Shown here: positions 1-10,211 of the stretch, piece after piece
Position numbering within the stretch: the stretch's first letter is position 1
Layout: each line of letters begins with the position of its first letter
Source: Pestalotiopsis fici W106-1
Lineage: Eukaryota > Ascomycota > Sordariomycetes > Amphisphaeriales > Sporocadaceae
Length of the DNA: 64,000 nucleotides
Assembly: GCF_000516985.1 (NCBI RefSeq)
Contig: NW_006917093.1
Coordinates: forward strand, 1,798,001-1,862,000
Reading direction: 5' to 3'
The notes under the pieces: generated by a model
Seen by the model: the letters and a program-made list of their open reading frames with translations, nothing else
The model's database searches: none
What the model was told of the DNA's origin: nothing
Position numbers and translations under genes: made by a program

Positions 1-1192
1 CTCGTTGATCAAGAATATCAACTCGAAGCAGACACCAAAGCGGGCATATTTTTCCAAGATGAACTTTGAGCTTGGTCCAGGCATGGTAATTTCTGTCAAT
101 GGTTACAATATCTTGCAGAAACAGTCGCCCGCAAGGTCCTGCTACGTCTGGCTTGATGGAGAGAAGGCACAATTTGCCACCAGCTCAACCACTCGCATGG
201 CAGAAGATGATTTAAGAAGTGTCGGCAAAGACGAGATGAGGAGAGCCTACAAATTTGGTGGCGAGCATGTCTATTTCAGCCCAGAGGAGCTGAAAGATAT
301 CAAGGAATGGGGAGACCCGGTAATTCGTATCATTGGTTTCAAGGATCGATCTCTCCTGGACTTCTGGATGTCTCTCAAGAAGGGTATTTTCATTTACCCC
401 AACGAAGCGGGTTATGTTGGTTCAACCCGTGTTTTCTCGGCTCTGTGGCAGAAGCTGCTCAAGTCCCAGAAAATAGGCATTGCCTGGCATGTTTCTCGAA
501 AGAATGGAAACCCGACTCTAGTGGCAATCATTCCATCGAGAGGTCCCGACGACGATAGCTCTGGCACACAGTATCTACCGGCTGGTTTATGGCTATGCCC
601 TATCCCTTTTGCCGATGATGTTCGCCCCGCGCCAGAGACCAAATTGGTTCGCGCGACGAGCCTGATGATCGATGTGATGAACAACATCGTGCGAAACCTA
701 CAATTGCCGGCAGCTAGATACGACCCTTTTGCGTATCCAAACCCGGCTCTCCAGTGGCACTACAGAATACTGCAACTCTTGGCACTGGATGAGGAATACG
801 ACCCGGACAAGATAAAGCCAGAAGACAAGACAAGGCCCAAGGTAAAACAGATCCACAAGCGCGTCGGTGGCTATATGCAAGACTGGGCCAAGGCGGCTGA
901 CGAAGAGCTGTCCAAGTACGAAGATCAGCAGGCTATCAAGCGCGACCACGATGCTGAAGACGAAGACGAACCTCGGCCAGCTAAAAGGCCGCGCAAGGCT
1001 GCCGACAAGCCTGCTAATGGCGGTGACAGTTCTGCTGTCAACGATGCTGCGTTGAGAAAGATGGTTGAGAGCGGTGAATTGTCAAAATTAAAAGTCCCCG
1101 AACTGAAGGCTATTCTCACCGCACGGGGCTTGGATGTCAAGGGCAAGAAGGCGGACTTGATTGAAAGACTCGAAGAGTGGGCCGAAAGCTAG
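1..1192 (+). CDS. ku70: Ku70, DNA end-binding subunit (3' part only)
   Basis: This is the C-terminal part of Ku70, which with Ku80 forms the ring that loads onto DNA double-strand ends for non-homologous end joining and telomere maintenance in the nucleus. The frame is open to the left edge with no ATG at the boundary, so the von Willebrand-like N-terminal domain lies outside the window. About 396 codons remain. They begin in the Ku beta-barrel core (the stretches NFELGPGMVISVNGYN, ARSCYVWLDGE, VIRIIGFKDRS and TRVFSALWQKLL are typical), continue through the helical C-terminal arm, then an acidic and basic linker with the NLS-like RPAKRPRKA. They end in a SAP DNA-binding domain (LSKLKVPELKAILTARGLDV and following). 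No intron is visible in this part. The gene runs tail-to-tail with its neighbour. The family call is secure; only the 5' end is missing. Confidence 0.95.
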   Translation, partial: SLIKNINSKQTPKRAYFSKMNFELGPGMVISVNGYNILQKQSPARSCYVWLDGEKAQFATSSTTRMAEDDLRSVGKDEMRRAYKFGGEHVYFSPEELKDIKEWGDPVIRIIGFKDRSLLDFWMSLKKGIFIYPNEAGYVGSTRVFSALWQKLLKSQKIGIAWHVSRKNGNPTLVAIIPSRGPDDDSSGTQYLPAGLWLCPIPFADDVRPAPETKLVRATSLMIDVMNNIVRNLQLPAARYDPFAYPNPALQWHYRILQLLALDEEYDPDKIKPEDKTRPKVKQIHKRVGGYMQDWAKAADEELSKYEDQQAIKRDHDAEDEDEPRPAKRPRKAADKPANGGDSSAVNDAALRKMVESGELSKLKVPELKAILTARGLDVKGKKADLIERLEEWAES

Positions 1193-1383
1193 CTTGTGAC
1201 ATTACAATTTCCAAGGGCACGATTTGCATGGATTAGAGGTCAGATTGGTGTTAGGCGTTGAAAAGAGGCTGCACAGGGCGCCTCCATGACTACCTACTTT
1301 GCTGGGTTTGATGAGCTAAATGGCGGAACTTGATGTCCTGCTTTGTAATAGAGTGTGTCTACCGACTTCCCAGATTGAACATG

Positions 1384-2769
1384 CTAACGACTTGGGGGTT
1401 TATTGACAGGCTGGAACACTGGCTCAGCTACTGTTGGACTATGAACTCGACTCACCTCCTTCCTCGCCTGGGCCTTCATCACCATATCATGAATCAAGGC
1501 CATGTTCCCAATCCATAATCGCAATGCCGCCTTTCTGCCATGTGAAATGCTGTGCATCAATTCATCCAATCGTGCATTTGGGTCCGGTGCTTTGATCATC
1601 CATCTGTCAACATTCCGCATAGAAGCATCTAACCTAACGGAGATCTTGATAAGTTCAGCCTCTTCTACGCTCACAGCCGAGCTCGTAGAGCCCCACGATT
1701 TCAAAGTGGCATTTTGCAGTGCTCTTCCTGCCTCGAAAAGATGGTAGATAGTTGTATCAAGATCCTCGTGGCCCAGTCTGGAGGAAATCAGAGACGTGAG
1801 GGATCTCCCCTCCCTGCTGGCACTTTGTAGACACCCTTTTAATCCAACAAACATCTCATCCAGGCTCGCCCACAGCGTCTTGATTAGCCCGACGCGCGAG
1901 GATACCTTGTCCGCCCCAGGGACGTGGTTGGTGGCGCTGTGGACGTCGGCATCGATGCGACGGCGCAGGAGCGAGAGATACTCGAGCCCCACGGCGCTTC
2001 CCACCTCGAGCATGAAGTCGGGGCCCCAAAGCTCTTCGACGACGCGCAGGAAACGCAAAAGTTCAGCGTGGGTGATCGACCTTGCGCAAGTCTGCGCCCA
2101 GAGCCATCGGTATTCTCGCCACGAGTCGGGGCTCTTTCGCCGGCTGCGCTGAGCATAGGATAGGGCCCTGGCGAGCTCAGCAATCCGGACGGGTCCCCGA
2201 CTATATGAGGCAGCGCCATTACCGCTACCATTGGTCGTGTCTGTATAGCTGCGACTCCAGCTCTCGAGCAAGTTTCTCACCAGGCTACTGTCATGGCTCT
2301 CGCAGCTGCGGCAGTCCATGTTGAGCTTCTGCTCACCGGGGGCCAACAGACCGACATTCTGCAGCGCCCACCACATTTGCAGCGCCTCGTCGGAGCTCTC
2401 AATGTGCCCGCAGGAGAAGAAGTAGGAGTGGTGAGCGCCCGTCACCCGGCTTAGCGAGGAGGCACAATCGGGACAGAAGATCTGCGCCGACTTACCATTG
2501 TAGACGTTGCCCGAGGTCTCGGGCTCCCACGTGGTCTTTTTTCGGAGAGTGACGGTCACGTCTGGGTTGTGAACAATGTGATGGCCGCATATGAAGTGAA
2601 GGTAGTAGGTGGGCGGTTGTGGCGGTGATATGGGTTCTGTTGGTTGTTTGTTCTTTGAGCGTTTCTTTAATGTATGGGCCAGCCCCTCTTGACTGGACCC
2701 CGGTGTCTCCAGGGCCCCAAAAGACCGAGAGACCGGCGCTCTACTCATGACTGAAGTTTTGTCGTTCAT
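1384..2769 (-). CDS. Orphan protein with CxxC/CGH zinc-knuckle-like N-terminal half
   Basis: This is a 461-codon open frame starting at an ATG (MNDKTSVMSRAPVSR) and converging on Ku70. I do not recognise the family. After a basic, Pro-rich N-terminus there is a Cys/His-rich block: HFICGHHIVHN at about residue 58, then FCPDCASS, YFFSCGHIESS and MDCRSCES. These are two CxxC pairs and two CGH triads within roughly 100 residues, which suggests structural zinc binding. The rest is predicted to be mainly helical and ends in Lys/Arg- and Pro-rich sequence. A GTGAGT lies close to the stop, so the last 15-20 residues could be altered by a small 3' intron, but the only in-range acceptors give introns of 25-45 bp, shorter than the others here. 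Codon usage and length favour a real gene. Function is unknown. Confidence 0.75.
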   Translation of the reverse strand: MNDKTSVMSRAPVSRSFGALETPGSSQEGLAHTLKKRSKNKQPTEPISPPQPPTYYLHFICGHHIVHNPDVTVTLRKKTTWEPETSGNVYNGKSAQIFCPDCASSLSRVTGAHHSYFFSCGHIESSDEALQMWWALQNVGLLAPGEQKLNMDCRSCESHDSSLVRNLLESWSRSYTDTTNGSGNGAASYSRGPVRIAELARALSYAQRSRRKSPDSWREYRWLWAQTCARSITHAELLRFLRVVEELWGPDFMLEVGSAVGLEYLSLLRRRIDADVHSATNHVPGADKVSSRVGLIKTLWASLDEMFVGLKGCLQSASREGRSLTSLISSRLGHEDLDTTIYHLFEAGRALQNATLKSWGSTSSAVSVEEAELIKISVRLDASMRNVDRWMIKAPDPNARLDELMHSISHGRKAALRLWIGNMALIHDMVMKAQARKEVSRVHSPTVAEPVFQPVNKPPSR

Positions 2770-3874
2770 ATTGAAAGGACGATGATGATAATAGTCTTAA
2801 GAAACCATGACCGGGTTGGTTACAGACCAAGGCTCTTTGTCTTGATCCGATTCCTGACAAAGATAAAACAAGACGACGGATGACAAAAGGACAATTGTGG
2901 CTGGTGGTCGTCAGTGTCGCGTGACCACGAGGGCCGTAGACGTCAGACTTCTGGAAAGACGGCTAGAAGAAAGTCAAACCCACTCAGGTGAACCTACTTA
3001 TAGACACAAATGAGTAGTAGTAACTCGGTGAAAGTTGCAAGTGTCGACTATGCCATTGAAAATTTGGATCAATGGCTTTCGTTCAACCACGAAGTGATCT
3101 CCACTCAAACGCCCAATAACAACGAAACAACAAAGCAGGAGTAAGGGGGTATGAGTTAGTGTACAGTAGTTGGATGCAGAGGATTCTAAAAGATTTGGGG
3201 GGACCGAGATCGCAGACCTTGATAAGAGCAGGAAGGAGCATTACTCGGAGATATATTTCCATTCAAGTTAGTTAGTGAGTTGGCATTGCAACATGAAAAT
3301 GAAGACGAAATCACCAATTAACAAAATGGACATTTTCAGCAGCCGAGGACGTACACCACAAATTGTGTGTTGGATTTACCCATGGTTGGTTGGTGACAGA
3401 AGTGAGTAATCTTTTTTGAAAATGTTGAAATATTTCCACATTGGACAACATAATAGTCGATTATTACAGGTTACACCAAAAGTCATGAGAAGCGAATTAT
3501 AATAAACTTTGACCTTCCAAGCATTGACGTTTCGTTATAAAGCCAACCGAGTAGTACGTACTTTTATTAGGGATCTGCCCGCTACCCTCGCCGCCTGTGC
3601 GCCTGCCAACTTGCAGATCGGCAGCTCCCCGCACTATTTTTGAAAGCAAAGAGTTCACTTTAGTGGATCAGGTGGCTGGCCAGCACTCAACCCAATAAAA
3701 TCATTTGTCCCTAAAGCGCGTCCAGGTACCAACTGGTGTGTAGACCCCCATCGCGGCGCTGGCGTGACGTGCGCAATTCGCCCAACAAGCAGGAAACCGA
3801 CGGCCATCACTGCGCCCACGACGTCGCAAAGGAGTGGGCGGCGGATATGAGAGTGTCGCATCAATCCATGCACC
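2770..3874. other. Intergenic region between two divergent genes
   Basis: About 1.1 kb separates the divergent starts of the CxxC-rich orphan and the Zn2Cys6 gene. It must hold both promoters. It is moderately AT-rich with no long open frame that looks coding. Short frames near 3655-4165 on the minus strand overlap the start of the next gene and are shadows. No clear TATA box or repeat was seen. Confidence 0.6.
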
Positions 3875-6800
3875 ATGGATGTCCTTCTTAGTCAGTACGG
3901 CATCAGCGTGGGTGGCAGCGACGCGCCCCGATCTGCTGTCACAAGCGGAAACGCCTCGGTCGAAGAGCTGCAGCACGAACTTCACGATATCGTCGCCTCC
4001 AAGAGGAGTGAAACCCGCGCCGAGCACATTTCCACCTCGCTCGAGCTGCGCATGACTGCGGTCCTCAATGTTCCGCAGGAACCAGAGCAACTGGCTGACA
4101 ACCTCGAACAATTGCTGGAGCCCATGACCAGAACCGTTACTGTGTCCGAGACCGTCCTTAACCAACCTACCGACGACCCAAAGCTGCAGAGATCCGTCGC
4201 AAAGTATTTGGCAGGAAGCCTAGCAGTAGTTGATGACAGTTTGTGGGCTGTGCGATCCGTTTCGAGGACGGCGCAAGGATGGTCATTTATCTATCACTGC
4301 CAACACTCACTCCAGGCTTGGAACCGCCAGAATGCCAAGAAGCCTGACCGACAACCCATTGCATCGTTCAGTGGCCCTGGAGGACTGGATACGGTGAATT
4401 TGTGTACGTGATCATGTGGTATGGCTTTTGATAAGCTCAGTTGCTGACCCGAATATTTACATAGCCCGTCCTGCTTTTGACTGCCGCGGTACACTATCAA
4501 TCTCTTTCTCTAAGAGCAGCAGAGCGATTGTTGTAAAGTATGAGCACACTCCTCTACACAAAACAGTTGCAGAACTTGTCGAACGGCTGCTGCCTACACT
4601 CCCGCCGCCGCCTGTACCAAACGTCAATACACCCAATGTTAGCCGGTCTGCAAAGGCCAAGCGTCCACCCCCTACAGACGGCGAGGAAAGCAGTCGTAAA
4701 AAGCCAAAGAAGAAGAAAAAGAAGAAGGGCACGGATGATGGCGATGAAGCTGCCCAGCCCGGCAGCCAGGCGACTTCGCAGCCTCCAGAGGAGACTTCGA
4801 GCGGTTCTCAACCACCTAGTGCGCTGAATATTCCTCCACTCGAAGCTGCAAGGAGACGGGAGGTTGCCAATAACCTATTGATGGAGCGGGGAATCGACCC
4901 AGCGACCTTGTCTGAAGAGCAATTTAGCATCTTCTCGAATCAAGCCCCCAATCTGCAGGAAGCATCACTTGATATGCTCGCTAAGTATGGTGCCGAGCGT
5001 CTGAGGATTGTTCATCCTGATGAGAAGGGACCGTCGGCTCCTGCGTCATCGACTCCAGCTCAACAAGTTTCTGTTGGCGATGGAACTGATAGCGCTTCTG
5101 CTACTGCTACGGAAACACCCACCAAAAAGAGAAAGCCTCGTGCCAAAAAGTCCGACGCCGTGGTTGTCGAGGACGCGGGCGATGAGGGGCCTGCAGTCGC
5201 TTCCGCATCAAAACGCGATAGGAAAACCCGTGGTACGTGCAATACTTGCAAGCTGGCTAAGCGGAAGTGTACAAAAGAGCACCCTCAGTGCTCCGTCTGC
5301 GAGGAGCTCGGAGAGACTTGTGTCTACCTACCTCCAAAGCCTCGAAAGAAGTTAGGCATTTCCGCAGATGTGGCTGTGGACGAGGACGACGACTCGGAGG
5401 CTGTTGGTCAAGGCAGCACAGAGCAGTCTCTCTTGGAGCATGTTGCTCCAACAGTTCAAGTACCACCAGCAGCGGCAGTCAGCCACGATGATGATGAATT
5501 TATACCAGATCCCAATATTCTTGCTGGCCCAACTCAACCAGGCGGCCCTCCGCCTTACTACCATCAAGCCGAGGTCGCCGAACCCTCGCCTCAACCCTTA
5601 CCACAACACCATGATGCGACCGGGCCAGGCCTCGACTATCCTCAACCAGAAATTCATCAGGAAGTTCATCACCAGGAATTTGCCCATGATGTTGCGCAAC
5701 AGCCGCATCATCATTATCCTGGCTTAACATTCTCAAACACCCGCCCGGCTCAAGCAAGTCCGGAAATCTCGTATGCGACAACCAAGAAATCATCAACCCG
5801 ACGAAAAGACGGCAACGCGCGACACAGCCTCCCCACCGCTCAGAGTTTAGAGCCTGCAAAAGCAAGTAATGCAAGTGGTGTGAATGCGTCCTCTACAACA
5901 AACTGGAGAAGGGGAACAAATCAATCGCCGGCAATGAATCAGCGGACCAGCACTGCTTCACCGACGTTGCCCCAGGCTCAACCACAGCCCAGCAAAGGAA
6001 GATCGACAAGAAAATCAGTGGCCGACCCAAGCGACTCACCATTTGATTCGTACCAAGCTGCTGCCGTACTTGCGCAGACGCCAATTCCGGTGCCAGTCCC
6101 CCGTGTCGCTCAATCGCCTGCTCTGAGTAGATCCCCGTTCCAGACTGCGCAAAAGTCGCCTGCCCGCGCAAAGTCGAGACAAGGACAACGATCCCAGAGT
6201 CGAACGCCAGTCACACAAACTCCGGTTCCGCCGCCCGTCATTCCTACAGCCCACGCTGCACCATCCACGCAGACATTCGATACCTCGACGCCTGCCTCTA
6301 GTGCTTCGATTCCGGCGTACAATCCATTTGCCCGATATAACGGCACTGGCAATGATCAGTACTCGCAATCTACTACGGCTGGCCAATCGACTCGTATTGC
6401 GTATGAGCCTAATACCTATAACCAACAAACGAGCACATCGACTTCATCAAACGCGTACAACAACACATCGTCCTACGGGTACAGTCGCGATAACACTCAA
6501 AGCAATCCTCTCAATCAGGCGCTCCACGACTCATCCGACTTTGGCAGTACAACAAACACCAATAATACAAATCAGTGGCCATCACAAACTCGGTCAAGTC
6601 GGTCCTCTGGATTGTCGAACTCGTCGTCCAATGCATATAAAACGACCGCCCCTGCGCAGGCCTCGTCTAACCAGCTCTATGGAAGTCGGGCTTCACAGCA
6701 CCAGACTGCAGCCCATGGTTCTGACTATAGCCAATCGCCACAAACGCAGTCGTCCCAGAACCAACATCAGCGACAGCAGTCCTATGGTTCCTCTTACACG

Positions 6801-6995
6801 CAGCAAACGAGTGGGGACCAACAGAACCAAAACTGGTATGGCTTTACGACGGCTAACAGCAACACTGACCAGACCAGCTACGGCACCGGCTCAAGGAATG
6901 CAGGTTATAACATGGGCTCTTCATCTGCCGGATTCAATCCCAATGCCTATGGACAAGACCTGTACGAGCTACTTAGAAACAGTGGCAATCACTAA
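3875..6995 (+). CDS. Zn(II)2Cys6 nuclear protein with long Q/N/S/T-rich tail
   Basis: The coding sequence is 3875..4403 joined to 4465..6995, giving 1019 residues. The 61 bp intron has donor GTACGT, branch-like CTGAC and acceptor ACATAG, and it is needed to join two frames in phase 1. The N-terminal 230 residues (MDVLLSQYGISVGG onward) look like a folded domain I do not recognise. Then follow a Lys-run nuclear localisation signal (KKPKKKKKKK) and an acidic/Pro linker. The fungal binuclear zinc cluster has Cys at about 435, 438, 445, 452, 455 and 462 (spacing x2, x6, x6, x2, x6). The remaining 550 residues are low complexity: His/Pro/Gln-rich, then Ser/Thr/Asn/Gln/Tyr-rich. No fungal-specific transcription factor homology domain is visible. 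The zinc cluster argues for a DNA-binding regulator; targets are unknown. Its position mid-protein is less usual than the common N-terminal one. Confidence 0.88.
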
Positions 6996-7554
6996 ATGAC
7001 ATGTTACTGAGGCTACAGTAATTCATGTGATTCGGTATACGCACCAAATGTAATTGGAGTTTTGTCAGAGATATTGTGCCATGGCCGCCAAAGAGCCCAC
7101 GATGCTAGGCGAGCATTATGGTATGTCATGTAATTGATCAAGAGCAGCTTCGCGATTGGGTTGGAGTCCTTAGAGACTTCTTTTTCTACCTCAAGGAGTC
7201 ATGGGTTATTTGTGCGTTTTCTCATTTGCTCTTAGCTATGATACCATCTGAAGATACCAAGGACAGCCCCAAGGCAGTCTTTCATTCGCATGCGCCTGGC
7301 TTTGCGACTGCAGTATATAGTCAATAAGGAAAAAAGTAACAAAAACAGTGTGACTGCACAAATTACGCGAGATCATGAGGGGAAAAAAAGAAAGCCGTTC
7401 CTTTCGTCAATCGTGAGAGATCAGCAAATGTGTCTATCTATTGCTTATGTATATCATCTATTCCCTTTAGCATCTATGTAAGAAGCTCAACGGCAATGCC
7501 TATCTCTGACTCCTTCGCTACAGTAAACATTTCTCCGAGAGGATTTCCAAACAT
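6996..7554. other. Intergenic, convergent 3' ends
   Basis: About 560 bp lies between the stop of the Zn2Cys6 gene and the stop of guanine deaminase, so it holds two 3' UTRs and terminators. Several short AT-rich runs are present. I see no gene and no repeat here. Confidence 0.6.
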
Positions 7555-9096
7555 CTATCTCAAACGTGAATGCACGAGCCGCCCCTTTACCCAGACCTTC
7601 TTGGTATTCCGGTCGTCACCGCTAAACACCCACTTGGCCAAGCGCTCTTCCCACGTCTCCCAGCCAAAGATGTCGACGGGTCCATTATCCTCACTTTCCT
7701 GCTCCTCCTCCTGCTGCTGCTCCGTCTCGGGCACACCCCCCAGCCGGACGAGCTGCGCGTCAAACTCCATGCCCACCTCAAAAGCACCGACTCTGTTCTG
7801 CAGGCCAACGACCTCGGCGCCGCCCCGGGTCGCCAGGTACAGGACCTCTTCTACACTAAGCTTGGCCCTCTCGGCCTCGTCATCGTCGGCATCCTTCTCT
7901 TCTTCACCGCCGCCCCCGTGTCGGCGAGCAGCCTCGTGATGCGGCATGGCCAGGTGCCGACTGACCAACAAGGCCAGGCGCGCGGCCTCGAGCACGCTGG
8001 GGCTGTACCCGCCGCTCACGTCGGTACCGAGCCCGACGCCAATGCCGCGATCCAGCAGGAAGCGCACGCGCGCCTCGCCGCTGCCGAGGCTCGAGTTGGA
8101 GCACGGGCAGTGGCTCACTTTTGCGCCGCGCGCGGCCACCAGGTCGGCCTCGGCGTCGGCGAGGTGGATGGCGTGCGCGAGAATGGTGCGGGGGCCCAGC
8201 AGGCGGAAGCTGTCGTAGACGTCGGTGTAGGTGGCGTGCTCGGGAAAGAGGTGCTTGACCAGGGCGATCTCGGCCGCGTTTTCGGATATGTGCGTCTGGA
8301 CGGGCAGGTCGGCATCGGCGGCCAGGCGGCCCAGGCGCGTCATGGTCTCGGGCGTGCAGCTGGGGGCGAACCGCGGCGTGAGAATGGGCGAGACGAGGGC
8401 ATAGTCCGGGTCGATGCGGCGGATGTGGTCGATGCAGGCGTGCGTGGCCGCCATGACGGCATCGGGCGACTCGTCGCGGTAGTACTCTGGGCACATGTCC
8501 TCGTGGTCCATGCAGACGCGACCGACAAAGGCGCGCTGGCCCAGAGACACGCACAGGTCGGCGAGCAGGTTGGTGGCGGCCACGTCGATAGTGGCGTAGT
8601 AGGCTGCCGTCGTGGTGCCGTGGGACAGCGTCCGCCGCACGCACTGGCTGTAGACGCGCCGGGCCTTGGACAGGTCCGACAGCGACGATTCCATGGGAAA
8701 CGTGTACTTGTTCAGCCAGTCCAGCAGTGTCGTCTTGCCAAAGATGCCGGCATTGGGATACTGAGGCGCATGGATATGTGTATCTGGTCATCTGCGTCAG
8801 TATTGGACTGCTCCCTTGTCATGCTGTACTTGGGATTACATACCTATAAAGCCTGGAAAGAAGAAATCACCCTCTCCGGTACTCGTGATCTCTGTATCTG
8901 CATGATCCCAACCGAGCTTCTGTTGCAGTATAGTCTTTGCCTTTCCCTCATTGCAGTCATGTTCAAGGTGCGCAATCTTGCCCGACTTGTCTACAAAGAC
9001 GGCCGTTTGATGCATATACTTGAGCTCATCTAACTTGCTGCTGTGTATGAAGGAGCCCAGGAACACGTGATTCCTCTCGTTCTGTAGCACCGCCAT
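7555..9096 (-). CDS. gud1: Guanine deaminase
   Basis: The coding sequence is the complement of 7555..8783 plus 8844..9096, 493 residues. The 60 bp intron has donor GTATGT, branch-like CTGAC and acceptor CCAG; splicing restores GFIDTHIHAPQYPNAG. The enzyme converts guanine to xanthine plus ammonia in purine catabolism and belongs to the amidohydrolase superfamily. Zinc ligands expected for the family are visible: the HxH pair at about residues 87/89 (DTHIHA), His near 249 in QTHISEN, His near 288 in LAHAIH, and Asp near 339 in GLGTDVSGGY, which is almost diagnostic for guanine deaminase. SHCPCSNSSLGSG matches the substrate loop. Two acidic or Gln-rich inserts late in the protein (EEEKDADDDEAE and ETEQQQEEEQESED) make it slightly longer than animal homologues. 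The enzyme is probably cytosolic, since no targeting sequence was seen. Confidence 0.93.
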
Positions 9097-10211
9097 GCTT
9101 ATAGAGTCTTATGTTCAACTCAGCCAGGCCCGGTTTGGTCCCCTCGGGCCGTTGATGCTTCTCGTGGCTTTTGAGTGTATCAATCGCTCGCACGGCACAG
9201 GATAGAAACAAACTCTAGGCCGTCCTAATTCCCAACCAAAAGACTTTGCTCTGACGAGTAACTGTCTCGGATTTGTAGATGTCGGCTTTATCGTCTTGAT
9301 CCCTTGGCGTTTGGCATTGGCACCTGGCACCGACTAATACCTCGCTAGTATTCAGGGGCTGAGGTTGAACGAGTTGAGTGGACACGTTCCTTGAACCAAA
9401 CAATTGATTGCTATCGATGCAGTCTCTCAGGGACCTTATATCTGACGATTTCGCCACAAGATTCCAGCTGATCCGCGGCAATGAGTTTACAATTCCGTCT
9501 TGGTATGATAGAGGAAGAGGGAGGTTTCCGTACTGAATATACACACAAGAAGGCTTCAAACGTTGCCGGCGCCGCCTGCTGCAGCTAAACAGGGGACTAC
9601 TGAGATGGTGTCTTGGTGGGCGCCCGTTGTACCCCGTCGTTCGGTGGCCGGCGGAGCCCGTGAGACAGACACCCAAGTTTAGAAACGTGGACATCGCCTC
9701 GAATGCGGAGAGCAAAAAACATGAGCAATTGACAAACATCAATGTAGTAGTCATTCTTATCATCAGCTGCTGAGCTCATCAATGCCGGTGATGCCAATTG
9801 ATTGATTGCCATCATCGGCCGCCAGCTGCACTGTATACTCAGACAAACCATCATGGTGGGTGCGGCATTTGTTTACCAGGCCTGACTGAACCATATGGAT
9901 CAAATGCCTTGTATAGTAGCTTCACGTATTAGACGAAATCGAAAACTGAAGAAACAATTGTCGATACTGAAATCTATTTCTTGATTAGGTTCAAATTGAA
10001 CCCTCGAACTCTATAAATCTAAAACAGGACCAAAAAAAACACATTGACACCAGTCTCATGAAATTCCCAACGTCCAAATTCCGTAGCAGAAGCCGTATTG
10101 TACACAAACACATGAGCCTGCCCTCATTTTTTTTTCTGCAAAAAACGAAACGTTCACAATTCCTGGATATCATTTACTCTTTCCCTCATTCATTCCATTG
10201 CTTTTTTTTTT
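9097..10211. other. Intergenic, no gene recognised
   Basis: About 1.1 kb holds the upstream region of guanine deaminase and the 3' flank of FAS beta. A 182-codon frame on the minus strand (9215..9763) has no recognisable domain and no coding character, so it was not called. A run of 12 T (10202-10213) abuts the FAS beta stop codon. Confidence 0.55.

Noticed and set aside
1440..1470. Possible small intron at the 3' end of the CxxC-rich orphan
   Set aside because: The GTGAGT is present, but the acceptors in range give introns shorter than the others in the window; left unspliced.
7570..9033. 487-codon plus-strand frame
   Set aside because: It overlaps guanine deaminase on the opposite strand, whose zinc motifs are unambiguous.
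9215..9763. 182-codon minus-strand frame in the guanine deaminase upstream region
   Set aside because: No domain, no splice partner and low-quality composition; most likely non-coding.
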